Source of the DNA: Mesorhizobium sp. ES1-4
GTDB taxonomy: Bacteria > Pseudomonadota > Alphaproteobacteria > Rhizobiales > Rhizobiaceae
Length of the DNA stretch: 45,945 bases
Direction of reading: 5' to 3'
NCBI RefSeq assembly: GCF_020164745.1
Contig: NZ_JAIUGV010000028.1
Location: 1-45,945, forward strand
The notes under the pieces: model-generated
The model's input: only the letters and a program-made list of their open reading frames with translations
What the model was told of the DNA's origin: nothing
Databases searched by the model: none
Shown here: positions 7,998-16,716 of the stretch, one piece after another
How the letters are laid out: each line of letters begins with the position of its first letter
How positions within the stretch are numbered: the first letter of the stretch is position 1
Made by a program: the position numbers and the translations under genes

Positions 7998-9566
7998 TCA
8001 ATTCGAGAATACCGGTTCGAGACTCGTGAAACAGCTCTCTGTGATCTGTTCCTTCGTAACCTGATCCGATGAGAGTTCGGCAACTACCCGACCTCGAGCG
8101 AAAACGAGGACGCGGTCGCAAATGGCCGCCAGTTGTTCGTGATCGGAACTCGCGCATAGAACGCAGGCTCCAGCGCGGGCCGCCTGCGAGATCATCCTGA
8201 AGATCTGGTCTCGGGCGCCAATGTCGACGCCCTGCGTAGGCTCATCCAGGAGAATTAGCTCAGGGTTTGTCTGCAACCACTTCGCGAGGACGACCTTCTG
8301 TTGGTTACCACCACTGAGCGCTTTCAAGGGAAGCGAGCTATTGGAAGGTCTGATGTCATAGTCGCGCACCAGAGGCAGGGCGTTCTTGTCGATGCCGCTG
8401 CGGCGCACGAACCAGTTGGAAATGTTTTTGCCGAGGACAGGGAGCGCGAGGTTCTCTGCGATCGAGAATTCCGAAACGATTCCTTCCTTCTGGCGGTCGG
8501 CGGGGATCAGTACGATCCGCTGCTTGATGGCATTCACAGTGGTCTGCGATGCCAACGGAACCTTCCGACCATTTATTGTCATTGCACCACCTTTGGCAGT
8601 ATGAGCCCCATATAGCAGATATGGAACCTTGTCGTAGCCAGAACCCAGTAGCCCAGTAAGGCCTATAACCTCGCCACGCTTCGCGGTGAGATCAAACGGC
8701 GCCAGTCCCTGCGAGGTCATGCCATCTATCTTGACCGCAGCGGTGCCCGAATGCTGGATCGAAACACGTTGCTCAAACTCGACGTCTCTTCCGACGATCG
8801 CTTTGATGAATTCCTTTCGGGAGCTGGTGGCTGTATCCAGAGTAGCGGCCACTTTGCCGTTCCTGAGGACGGTCGCCCGGTGAGTAAGCTCCTTTACCTC
8901 GTCGATATCGTGCGAGACGAAAATGACGCTCACCCCGCGTTCCGCCACTGTGCGTACCAAACTGAATAGCCGTTTGACATCGGCAGCCGACAGGAATGGA
9001 GTCGGCTCGTCGAGGATGAGAAGCTTGCCTTCAGACTCGTCTATGTCGCCCAGTTCATGGAACGCTCGAACTATAGACAGCAGGGCGCGTTCGACTGGGG
9101 GGATATCCGAAACGCGAGCGTCTGGATGAATATCCAGCTGATATTTGCGAAGCAGGTTTCTCGCGTCTTGGCGAGCCTTGGACCATCTGATCGACCAGTT
9201 CGATTTCCTGACGAGGCGATCGACGAACAGGTTCTCCGTCACTGTCAGGCTCTGCACGAGCCCAAGGGACTGGTGGACGATCGAGATGCCATGAGCTGCG
9301 GACTCGTTTGGCAGAATGGGAAGCTTGAGCTGGCGGCCTCCGAGCTCGATTGATCCTTCGCCGTTCGGCTCGTGGAATCCGCTCAGGATCTTAATCAACG
9401 TCGACTTGCCGGAGCCGTTCTGGCCGAGAAGGCCATGTATCTCGCCGTGATTTACGGTCAGGTCGATATTCGAAAGCGCCTGGACGCCACCAAATGACTT
9501 GGACATCCCTTTGATGACGAGGTTAGGGCGAGGAATATCCTCGCCCTTTTCCACAGCGGGCGGCAT
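7998..9566 (-). CDS. Sugar ABC transporter ATP-binding protein (RbsA-type, two ABC domains)
   Basis: A 522-residue protein with two fused nucleotide-binding domains, as in RbsA/MglA/XylG. Domain 1 has Walker A GQNGSGKST (48-56) and Walker B LLILDEPT, but its signature is the unusual IPPVERALLS instead of LSGGQ. Domain 2 has a full LSGGNQQK signature and LILLDEPTQGVD but a degenerate Walker A (TGLLGSGYDK), the normal asymmetry of this family. Its ATG overlaps the binding-protein stop by one base (TAATG), giving tight translational coupling. It would energise the permease at 6977-7978. Confidence 0.9.
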   Translation of the reverse strand: MPPAVEKGEDIPRPNLVIKGMSKSFGGVQALSNIDLTVNHGEIHGLLGQNGSGKSTLIKILSGFHEPNGEGSIELGGRQLKLPILPNESAAHGISIVHQSLGLVQSLTVTENLFVDRLVRKSNWSIRWSKARQDARNLLRKYQLDIHPDARVSDIPPVERALLSIVRAFHELGDIDESEGKLLILDEPTPFLSAADVKRLFSLVRTVAERGVSVIFVSHDIDEVKELTHRATVLRNGKVAATLDTATSSRKEFIKAIVGRDVEFEQRVSIQHSGTAAVKIDGMTSQGLAPFDLTAKRGEVIGLTGLLGSGYDKVPYLLYGAHTAKGGAMTINGRKVPLASQTTVNAIKQRIVLIPADRQKEGIVSEFSIAENLALPVLGKNISNWFVRRSGIDKNALPLVRDYDIRPSNSSLPLKALSGGNQQKVVLAKWLQTNPELILLDEPTQGVDIGARDQIFRMISQAARAGACVLCASSDHEQLAAICDRVLVFARGRVVAELSSDQVTKEQITESCFTSLEPVFSN

Positions 9567-10666
9567 TATTTCAGCATCCAGAGCTTTTTGTAGCCTTCAA
9601 CATACGCGTCACCCATACCAGCCGATGCCTTGGCGGGAACACCAGCGGCCTCAACGTTGGACTTGTCGAAGATGTAGAGCGGGATCTTGGGATCCTTGAT
9701 GTGCGGAAGCCCGCAGACGATCCGCATCTCGGCATCAATTACGCCGTGACCGATCCAATCCAGGTTTTCGCCGATGTCCATGTCGATCTTGCCTCGACGC
9801 ACGAGATCGAGGATAGCGGGGGTGCCATTGAAAGTTGCGATCTTCACCCGATCGCTGGATTGCGTCAGTTCCACCGCCGGAACGACGTAGCGAGCCATGT
9901 CGTCGTATGTCGGGATTATGAAGTTCATCTTCGGATTCCTCAGCAGCGCAGCCTGCACGAGAGGCTGGATGCGCGAGGACCAGTCACCGACCGCGACGTT
10001 CACGTATTCGACCTTGCAGTCCCCACACTTGTCCAAGGTGGTCTTCACGCCCTTCACGATCGCTTCAGACGAGAAGGAGTCGAGAGCCGTGATAACCAGG
10101 ACGTTGGCCTTGCCTTCGGTCTTGGTTATCGCCCACATGGCTTCGAGCTCACCAGCTTTCTGGTAATCGATCGGCACGGACAGGAATGCATCAGGGCGCT
10201 TCTGGTCGAAGCCGCCGTCGTGGGAAGCCACGACGGGTATGCCTGCCTTCTTGGCTTCCTGTGCCTGAGGCACGAGCGACAGAAGGTCCGGAGCGAAGAG
10301 GTCTATCAGGTCGTATTTCTGATTGATGCCATGTTGGATGCCTTGGATCCACTGAGAATGCTGGCCGCTGTTCTTGTATTGATCAAACTGGAACCCGACC
10401 TTCTTTGCAGCCGTCGTCATCGCTTCCATGACAGTGTTTACGAATGCGATGCTGTTTGAGAACGGCACTGACAGGATCTTCTTTCCCTTCATGCAATTCG
10501 TGGCATCGAACGGTTCGCCCGCGGCGACGAATTCCGGGACCCGCTGATGCTTTGCGATCTCGGCCTTCATCGCGTCCAGATCAGTCGCATTCGCTGACGT
10601 GGCCGCTGCGAAGAAGGATCCATAAATGGCAGCGGAAATGGCCGAAGCCATCAGTAGGCTCTTCAT
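9566..10666 (-). CDS. Sugar ABC transporter substrate-binding protein (RbsB-like, periplasmic)
   Basis: A 366-residue periplasmic binding protein of the type-I sugar-binding fold. The N-terminus is a classical signal peptide (MKSLLMASAISAAIYGSFFA..) with probable cleavage after SANA near residue 27. SVPFSNSIAFVNTVMEA and the hinge region NFIIPTYDDMARYVVPAVE fit periplasmic sugar/autoinducer-2-like receptors. It is the first gene of the region A operon, with AGGAG nine bases before the ATG. The ligand presumably defines the substrate of this operon, but I cannot identify it. Confidence 0.88.
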   Translation of the reverse strand: MKSLLMASAISAAIYGSFFAAATSANATDLDAMKAEIAKHQRVPEFVAAGEPFDATNCMKGKKILSVPFSNSIAFVNTVMEAMTTAAKKVGFQFDQYKNSGQHSQWIQGIQHGINQKYDLIDLFAPDLLSLVPQAQEAKKAGIPVVASHDGGFDQKRPDAFLSVPIDYQKAGELEAMWAITKTEGKANVLVITALDSFSSEAIVKGVKTTLDKCGDCKVEYVNVAVGDWSSRIQPLVQAALLRNPKMNFIIPTYDDMARYVVPAVELTQSSDRVKIATFNGTPAILDLVRRGKIDMDIGENLDWIGHGVIDAEMRIVCGLPHIKDPKIPLYIFDKSNVEAAGVPAKASAGMGDAYVEGYKKLWMLK

Positions 10667-10838
10667 TTTTGTTCTCCTCTTTTAGAGCATCTGCTTGGTT
10701 TTATGCTGTGCTCGGGACAGAGATTGGTGCCGAAAATTTCACAGGACAAGCGGAATAAATTGAAGCCGAGCGGTCAGAAAAAATGAAGAATGAGGGAGCA
10801 ACATAACGAAATTCTTGAGCTTCCCGGCCATTAAATCT
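10667..10838. other. Leader/promoter region of the region A operon
   Basis: About 170 bases upstream of the binding-protein gene. It is AT-richer than its surroundings and holds the ribosome-binding site. I see no convincing -35/-10 pair and no copy of the GCAATG-type operator found near the GntR-linked genes, so regulation of this operon is unresolved. Confidence 0.3.
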
Positions 10839-10839
10839 A

Positions 10840-11153
10840 GGCGGCGCGCGGCCGGGATCAGACAACGCTTCGACTTGAACGCGTCTCGAAAGGCCGGCGC
10901 CGTGTCAACGCCTCGATTCTTGCGTTGAACATGGCCGCCTTGGGCATCTCCTTTGCCTAGAAGGGAACGAGCCACCAGCGACCTTCGCGGAGCTTGTGAT
11001 TGTCATCTTCGTCAGCAGTGACAAAGGAACTTCCTCGGTCGACGCGATATTGTAGCGAGGGGCATCGTTGCGACCGGTTTCGGCTGGCGACGTCAGTCGA
11101 TAGAGCCGGTGGATTTCCGACCAGGTCAGATATCTGGTGTAGCGTCCGCACAT
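10840..11153 (-). pseudogene. SRAP/YedK (HMCES-type) gene remnant
   Basis: The frame opening at 11153 begins MCGRYTRYLTWSEIHRLY, the hallmark start of SOS-response-associated peptidases; mature Cys2 forms DNA-protein crosslinks at abasic sites. It continues to APRYNIAST. A second frame then gives LREGRWWLVPF, and a third gives PAFRDAFKSKRCLIPA. Two frameshifts and loss of the remaining about 100 residues, including the active-site His region, make it nonfunctional. It is unrelated to the catabolic genes around it and looks like leftover sequence from an earlier rearrangement. Confidence 0.8.
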
Positions 11154-11182
11154 GCTCAATCGACCAAATCTAGCAGGAGGTG

Positions 11183-11338
11183 TTACGGCACTGCGTCGGT
11201 TGCCCAATCGGCACAGCATGCCTGATAGCGACTTTGTTGGCATCTATCCCCAACGGCTGCTGCGTTGTACTCGTCTTCAGTTGGTTCACCATCGTCGGGA
11301 AAGCTAGAATCGTCCCAGCCCTCCAGCGCAAACATCAT
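11183..11338 (-). CDS. Unassigned small ORF (51 aa), doubtful
   Basis: An open frame from ATG 11338 to TAA 11183 gives an acidic 51-residue product (starts MMFALEGWDDSSFPDDGEP) with a Cys-rich tail. I recognise no family. It precedes the SRAP remnant by about 30 bases in the same orientation, which is the only argument for its being real. It overlaps the hydantoinase scrap in another frame and may well be noise. Confidence 0.2.
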   Translation of the reverse strand: MMFALEGWDDSSFPDDGEPTEDEYNAAAVGDRCQQSRYQACCADWATDAVP

Positions 11339-11384
11339 CCGAGGCAGTTGCGACCCTGCCATTCTTGATGATCAGATCAAACAC
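11318..11384 (-). pseudogene. N-terminal scrap of a second hydantoinase/dihydropyrimidinase gene
   Basis: Just after the stop of the SDR gene, a frame beginning with GTG at 11384 reads FDLIIKNGRVATASDDV, the usual first residues of hydantoinases and related amidohydrolases (compare DTIIKNGTVVTAG at the start of the intact copy). The match ends after about 20 codons. Its position as the next gene of the Dpp-epimerase-SDR operon suggests that this operon once ended with its own hydantoinase. The match is short, hence moderate confidence. Confidence 0.45.
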
Positions 11385-11398
11385 GGCGTTCTCGTCTC

Positions 11399-12154
11399 TC
11401 ACAGAAGGACGTCGCCTCCATTAGGTGAAAGGGTCTGACCGACGTAGAAAGACCCTGAATCCGAAGCAAGAAGCAACGCGGTCGGGGCAATTTCATCGAC
11501 ACGGCCGAAGCGGCCGATAGGCAACTGCGCCTGCTTCATGGCGCGCCATCCGTCGCTCAGTCCCATCAGCATGTCGGTTTCGACCGGGCCTGGCGCAATG
11601 GAATTGACCGTCACGCCGTTTGGCGCCGCCTCATAGGCCAGTGCGCGCGTGAAGCCGACGATGCCGGCTTTTGCCGCGCAATAATGGGATTGGCCTGGCG
11701 CTCCTTTGTAGGCGAGTTGCGAGGAAAAATTAATGATGCGCCCCCAGCCGCGGTCCCTCATCGACGGGTAAAACTGCCGGGTTACCAAAAATGTCCCGCG
11801 TAGATGAACACCGATCATCCTGTCGAAGGCGTCGACCGTCAGCTCCTCGAACAGCAGGTCGCCACCGATGCCGGCACAGTTTACGAGAATGTCGACACTC
11901 CCCAACGCATCACGGCTCCAGGCGGCCAGCTGGTCGACCTGGTCTTCCTTCGAAACATCACAGACCGTATGAGCAACAGATTTTCCAGAGTCTGAGAGTT
12001 TTGCTGCAAGGATTGCCGCGTTGGCGTCGTCGCCAAACTGGCAATAACCCACCTTGCAGCCATTGGCCGCAAAGAGTTCCACGATCGCAGCGCCTATGCC
12101 ACGGCTACCTCCGGTCACAAGCGCAGTGCGGCCGACAAGACTGAAGTTGGTCAT
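11399..12154 (-). CDS. SDR-family NAD(P)-dependent oxidoreductase (copy 2)
   Basis: A 251-residue short-chain dehydrogenase with GGSRGIG at 15-21, NCAG at 92-95, Ser144/145 and Tyr158/Lys162 (YCAAK). The C-terminal GQTLSPNGGDVLL matches its paralogue at 1709-2437. I placed the start at ATG 12154 rather than an upstream in-frame ATG because CAGGAG precedes it and it overlaps the epimerase stop as ATGA, exactly as in the other pair. It is the last intact gene of the Dpp-type operon. Substrate unknown, probably the same chemistry as copy 1. Confidence 0.85.
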   Translation of the reverse strand: MTNFSLVGRTALVTGGSRGIGAAIVELFAANGCKVGYCQFGDDANAAILAAKLSDSGKSVAHTVCDVSKEDQVDQLAAWSRDALGSVDILVNCAGIGGDLLFEELTVDAFDRMIGVHLRGTFLVTRQFYPSMRDRGWGRIINFSSQLAYKGAPGQSHYCAAKAGIVGFTRALAYEAAPNGVTVNSIAPGPVETDMLMGLSDGWRAMKQAQLPIGRFGRVDEIAPTALLLASDSGSFYVGQTLSPNGGDVLL

Positions 12155-13098
12155 GGTTTCTCCTGGAACTCTCGTGTTAGCGGCACTTTTAGCCATTGTG
12201 AATAAGCGTCCACCCCTTGCTCGAGCGAGAGTGCGGGACGAAAGCCCAGATCGCGTTCAATGGCGGAAATATCGAAACGATGCTGATAATCGTCGAGTGG
12301 ATCAGGGCCCGGCTGAACATCGATCTCGGGCTGGCCCAGTACCCGCCGCACAATCTGGGAGACCTCGCCGATAGTCAGAAAGCTCCCGCCCGTAGCGGTG
12401 TAGGCGGCACCGGGACAGGTCACCGCATCGTGGGCGGTGAGCAGGGCGTCGACCGCGTCGTCCACATGAATGAACTGCCGGGGAAAGTCTCGCCCCCATT
12501 CAAGACACGTCTGCCGTCCGCCATGCGCATCTTCAATCATGGTCCGGATGACGCAATCCGTCGTACGTCCGGGTCCATACACCCAGGATAGGCGGACGGC
12601 TACGGCGTCCAGCCCGTGCTGTTTCCGGTACGCAGCGACGATCTGCTCTCCTGCAACCTTGGTGGCGCCATACACACTGGTAGGACGCAATACCGCGTTC
12701 TCGGGAACACCCTTTGAACCCGCTGGCGGCTCATCTGTCGGCCCGTAGACGCTGGTCGAAGAGCAGAACACCACTCTTCTCATGCGGTGGATGCGGGCAA
12801 GCTCAATTATATTCGCCGTCCCCACGATATTGGCCTGAACAATCCCGTAAGGATTGTCGATCATCACCATCGGCCCGGAAACAGCACCACAATGGATAAC
12901 AGAACCGACGTCTTCCTGGGAGGCGATGCCGTGTAGGCGATGGATATCGCACAGGTCGGCAATGTGAACGGGAATCTGTCCAGGTTTCGAAGAGATATCG
13001 ATGCCGACCGCGTTGCGTTGTGATCGCTGCAACCGTCGCAGAATTCGCTGACCAATAAGGCCCGAGGCCCCAGTTACGAGAATGGAAAGATCAGCCAA
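12151..13098 (-). CDS. NAD-dependent epimerase/dehydratase family protein (copy 2), TTG start
   Basis: A 315-residue extended SDR with GASGLIG at 10-16, FCSS, and the catalytic Tyr143/Lys147 in YGATK. It is a paralogue of the protein at 2434-3363, sharing HCGAVSGPM, ENAVLRPTSVYGATK-type spacing and the same downstream partner. No ATG gives a sensible start. A TTG at 13098 has GGAGGAA six to seven bases upstream and would overlap the preceding ATPase gene by eight bases, so I take it as the start. A longer version from ATG 13161 would duplicate ATPase coding sequence. Likely oxidises or epimerises a sugar-like moiety of the substrate imported by the adjoining transporter. Confidence 0.8.
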   Translation of the reverse strand: MADLSILVTGASGLIGQRILRRLQRSQRNAVGIDISSKPGQIPVHIADLCDIHRLHGIASQEDVGSVIHCGAVSGPMVMIDNPYGIVQANIVGTANIIELARIHRMRRVVFCSSTSVYGPTDEPPAGSKGVPENAVLRPTSVYGATKVAGEQIVAAYRKQHGLDAVAVRLSWVYGPGRTTDCVIRTMIEDAHGGRQTCLEWGRDFPRQFIHVDDAVDALLTAHDAVTCPGAAYTATGGSFLTIGEVSQIVRRVLGQPEIDVQPGPDPLDDYQHRFDISAIERDLGFRPALSLEQGVDAYSQWLKVPLTREFQEKP

Positions 13099-14758
13099 CG
13101 CGTTCCTCCGCAGATTTAGGCCGCCTTGCAACGCGTGCTTCGGTCTCATGCTCGATCGCAAGTTCGGCAGAAAGCAGCTTGGCAGTGTACGGATCTTTCG
13201 GATCGGAGAAGACGGTCTCCATAGAGCCCGCCTCCACGATACGCCCGCGGTTCATCACAGCCACGTCGTGTGCGAGCGATCGCACCGAATTCAAGTCGTG
13301 GGTAATGAAAAGGGCAGACAGCTTCATGCGGGTCTGAAGATCGCGGACAAGGTCAATGATCTGGCCTCGAACCCTGATGTCGAGAGCCGTCGTCGGTTCG
13401 TCGAAGATGACGAAATCGGGCTCCGTCACCAAGGCGCGCGCCATACCGACGCGTTTCTGTTCACCCGCAGTCAACTCGTGTGGAAACCGTTCCGCGTAAT
13501 GGGCCGGCATATTAACGAGGTCCAAAACTTGGTGCACACGCTTCAGCCGCTCGTCGGCCGACATTTTCTCCAGCATACGCAGCGGCTCGTCGACCAGATG
13601 GCGCACACGCCATCTTGGATTGAGCGCAACATACGGCTCCTGGAAAACCATCTGGATACGTCGGCGGAGCGGCCTGAACCGAGCTTGCGCCGTCGTCAGC
13701 AGGTCGTTGCCGTCAAAACGAATGCTGCCTGAACTGGCTTCGATAAGACGAACAAGGCACTGCCCGACCGTCGTCTTGCCTGAGCCGCTTTCTCCGACCA
13801 GCGCCAGAGTTTCTCCACGCTTTATCGTAAAAGAGACATGATCGACGGCACGCACAACTTGACCTGGACGATTACCCGGGAAGATTTTCACGAGGTTCGA
13901 AACCTCGAGTAGCGCCATTTCTGAACCGCCGATGGAGCGAAGCGTGGGGATCGGCCGAACCTTGGCTGCCGCAAGAAGTTCGCGGCTGTAAACCGCTTCG
14001 GGTTGCTTGAGGAACTCGCTTACCTCTCGAAGCTCGACGACCCGTCCTTCGCGCATGACGGCGACACGGTTGCAGTAGTGAGCAATGATGCCAAGATCGT
14101 GCGTGATCAGAACGACCGAGAGTCCCAGTTCGCGCGAGCGTTGAACTAGCATGTCCAGCACCTGCACGGAGACGGTAGCGTCGAGACCCAACGTCGCATC
14201 GTCAGCCAATAGAATTTTCGGCTCCGTCACAAGGGCCATGGCGATGACGACGCGCTGAGCCATGCCGCCAGAAAGCTCATGCGGATACGCTCGCGCCCGT
14301 TGCTCCGGGTTGACGATTCCGACGTCGGCAAGGAGTTGCACGGCTTTTGTCCAGGCCGCCTTTCGGTTCAGCCGGCTATGGCTCTGCAGAACACGGACGA
14401 TCTGATTGCCGACGGTTTCGACAGGATCGAGAAGCGCTTTGGCATTTGTTCCGATCAACGCGATCTGGCCCCCTCTCATCGCCCGGCGTTCGGCCTCGGT
14501 CATCTTGCCCACGGGCTTTCCGTTGACTCGCACCTCACCCGAGGTCATCCGGCCGCCTTTGGGCAGCAGATCGATGATCGCGCGCGCAAGCACAGACTTG
14601 CCCGCGCCGGTCTCTCCTACAATGCCAAGTATTTCGTTCGGCGCGAGAGTGAATTCCACGTCGCGCAGGACCTTGGTCTCGCCATGCGGCGTACCGAAGG
14701 AGACAGAGAGCCTCTCGACAGCCAATACGGGCTTCATCGCTTCCTCAGGGGCTCTCAT
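13091..14758 (-). CDS. Dipeptide/oligopeptide-type ABC transporter ATPase, DppD-DppF fusion
   Basis: A 555-residue protein with two ATPase domains in tandem. The first has GETGAGKSV, LSGGMAQRV and LLADDATLGLD; the second has GESGSGKTT, the variant signature LTAGEQKRVGMARAL and FVIFDEPTTALD. Such DppD-DppF fusions are common in Rhizobiales. Note the Asp-Asp-Ala (DDAT) in place of DEPT in the first Walker B region and the LTAGE signature in the second, so the two composite sites are unlikely to be equal. It starts within the stop of the upstream permease (ATGA) and would power the 14755-16679 permeases. Confidence 0.92.
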   Translation of the reverse strand: MRAPEEAMKPVLAVERLSVSFGTPHGETKVLRDVEFTLAPNEILGIVGETGAGKSVLARAIIDLLPKGGRMTSGEVRVNGKPVGKMTEAERRAMRGGQIALIGTNAKALLDPVETVGNQIVRVLQSHSRLNRKAAWTKAVQLLADVGIVNPEQRARAYPHELSGGMAQRVVIAMALVTEPKILLADDATLGLDATVSVQVLDMLVQRSRELGLSVVLITHDLGIIAHYCNRVAVMREGRVVELREVSEFLKQPEAVYSRELLAAAKVRPIPTLRSIGGSEMALLEVSNLVKIFPGNRPGQVVRAVDHVSFTIKRGETLALVGESGSGKTTVGQCLVRLIEASSGSIRFDGNDLLTTAQARFRPLRRRIQMVFQEPYVALNPRWRVRHLVDEPLRMLEKMSADERLKRVHQVLDLVNMPAHYAERFPHELTAGEQKRVGMARALVTEPDFVIFDEPTTALDIRVRGQIIDLVRDLQTRMKLSALFITHDLNSVRSLAHDVAVMNRGRIVEAGSMETVFSDPKDPYTAKLLSAELAIEHETEARVARRPKSAEERVG

Positions 14759-15636
14759 CGGTTATCTCCGATCGGTTGAAGGTCGATCTCCGGATCGCGT
14801 GCGAACTGCTGGGCTTTCATGGGATCCATGAGGTCCCGCACCACGTCACCAAGAAGCGCGAAGCAGAGCACCGCGAGCACGATGGCCAGCCCGGGGAATA
14901 GCGACACCCACCAGACACCGAGGATCATTTGTTGTGCTCCGGAAGAGACCATCAGGCCCCACTCTGGTGTAGGCATCCTTACGCCGGCCCCGATAAAGGA
15001 CAAACCAGCCGTCAGAAGGATCGCCATTCCGATGGAAATCGAAACCTGCACCATCGCTGGCATCAATGCGTTGGGCAGAAGGTGGCGGAACATGATGTCC
15101 ACGTCGGTCGCGCCACTGCAGCGAGCTGCAGCAACGAACGGGCGTTCGCGAAGCGATAGAACCTCAGCTCGAATGAGACGGGCGAAGATCGGGATGAAGA
15201 GAACCGCGAGGACGGTCGCGACGTTCCAGATCTCTTGGCCCATCACCGACACTAGGGCCATTCCCAGAACAAAGATCGGGAAAGCCTGCACGAAGTCGAA
15301 AATCCGCATGATCAGGCCAGACAGAAAGCCGCGGTAATAGCCGACGAGTAGCCCGAGCGGGACACCGATGACAAAGGCGAGCGCAACCGAGGTGATGCTG
15401 ATGAGAAGGTTGATCCGTGTCGCGAAGATTATCCGCGATAGGATGTCCATCCCCGAAATATCGGTTCCAAGCCAATGAGTACTGGAAGGCGGCAATAGCG
15501 ACGCGAGTGGATCGGCCTCTGTCGGGGAGTAGGGACTCACCGCCGGAGCGAAAATGATCAGGACAATCTGAAGGAAAAGCAACGACAGGCCGATTATTGC
15601 AGCCGGCCGCCGGAGCGCGAAGCCAAAACTGGTCAT
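14755..15636 (-). CDS. ABC transporter permease, DppC/OppC-type
   Basis: A 293-residue inner-membrane permease with about six hydrophobic segments. Near the N-terminus is SLLPPSSTHWLGTDISGMDILSR, typical of DppC proteins. The coupling region is VAAARCSGATDVDIMFRHLLPN. The ATG at 15636 was selected because it forms an ATGA overlap with the DppB-type stop; an open frame reaching 15789 is only overlap with the neighbour. It ends inside the start of the ATPase gene. It pairs with the DppB-type protein as a heterodimer. Confidence 0.9.
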   Translation of the reverse strand: MTSFGFALRRPAAIIGLSLLFLQIVLIIFAPAVSPYSPTEADPLASLLPPSSTHWLGTDISGMDILSRIIFATRINLLISITSVALAFVIGVPLGLLVGYYRGFLSGLIMRIFDFVQAFPIFVLGMALVSVMGQEIWNVATVLAVLFIPIFARLIRAEVLSLRERPFVAAARCSGATDVDIMFRHLLPNALMPAMVQVSISIGMAILLTAGLSFIGAGVRMPTPEWGLMVSSGAQQMILGVWWVSLFPGLAIVLAVLCFALLGDVVRDLMDPMKAQQFARDPEIDLQPIGDNR

Positions 15637-16679
15637 ACCTTGATCCTCGGATCGACGAGTTCGTAGAGAATGTCCACCACGAGGTAGACAAGAAGGGTGA
15701 AGGCCGCCGCTACCAGGATGAAGCCTTGCAAGGCGGGATAGTCGCTGTTCATGACCGCCTGCACCGCGTATTGCCCAAGACCACCCCACGAGAAGATCGT
15801 CTCGACGAGGACGGCCGCGCCGAGTAGGAATCCGACGAGAAAGCCGATCATCGTGATGATTGGCGGCAGACTATTCCGCAACGCGGCGCGCATTATCACG
15901 CGCTCAGGCACGCCACATGCGCGGGCATGCCGTACGAAATCGCTCTCCCAGACTCCGGAGAACACACTCTGCGTCATCTTCATGAGACCGCCCGCATTCA
16001 CGATCGCGAGCGTAATGACTGGAAGAACCAGCCGGCCGGCAGCAGAACGAAACGCGTCGAAATCTCCTGCCAGGAGCGCGTCGATGGTGTAGAAGCCAGT
16101 AACCGGGGGAGGCGCATTGAGGAATACATCAATACGGCCGAACGGCGCCGCTGCCCAACCCAACAAAGTAAAGAATACATAGATGAGGATCAGACCGATC
16201 CAGAAATCGGGGATCGCTCCAGCCGCCAGTCCGTAGAAGCGCGACACAATATCGACCGTCCCTCCAGGTTTCCGCACTGAAATGACGGCAACGGCAACGC
16301 CGATCACGACCGTCAGTATCATTCCGTAGAAAATGAGCTCGATAGTAGCAGGACCGCGCTCCATCAGGTCGACCGTCACCGGATTGGACGTGAAGATGGA
16401 AACTCCGAGATCGCCATGAAGAACATTGCCGCAATAGACGAGGAATTGCGTCCAGATGCTGTCGTTCAGTCCAAGCCGGTCACGCAACTGCTCGACAGCT
16501 TCCGGCGTCGCCATGTTGCCCAGCAACAAAACCGCCGGATCACCAGGCAGCAGGCGTATTAGAAAGAAGGTGACGAGCAGCACGCCAAACATCTGTGGTA
16601 CGACAAGTGCGAGGCGCCCGAGAATGATCTGAAGGCTGCGTGGAAGCACCTCCCATTGTCGTCTAAACGTGATAATCAT
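15633..16679 (-). CDS. ABC transporter permease, DppB/OppB-type
   Basis: A 348-residue permease with the family hallmarks: an N-terminal membrane segment followed by LIRLLPGDPAVLLLG, a large periplasmic loop, about six transmembrane segments, and the coupling segment FVRHARACGVPERVIMRAALRNSLPP. GGAGATCTGC precedes the ATG. It lies 129 bases downstream of the binding-protein gene, a gap that contains a strong hairpin. The end overlaps the DppC start by four bases. Confidence 0.9.
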   Translation of the reverse strand: MIITFRRQWEVLPRSLQIILGRLALVVPQMFGVLLVTFFLIRLLPGDPAVLLLGNMATPEAVEQLRDRLGLNDSIWTQFLVYCGNVLHGDLGVSIFTSNPVTVDLMERGPATIELIFYGMILTVVIGVAVAVISVRKPGGTVDIVSRFYGLAAGAIPDFWIGLILIYVFFTLLGWAAAPFGRIDVFLNAPPPVTGFYTIDALLAGDFDAFRSAAGRLVLPVITLAIVNAGGLMKMTQSVFSGVWESDFVRHARACGVPERVIMRAALRNSLPPIITMIGFLVGFLLGAAVLVETIFSWGGLGQYAVQAVMNSDYPALQGFILVAAAFTLLVYLVVDILYELVDPRIKV

Positions 16680-16716
16680 GCAGATCTCCGAAAGAAAGCT
16701 CAGTCTTAGAAGGCGC

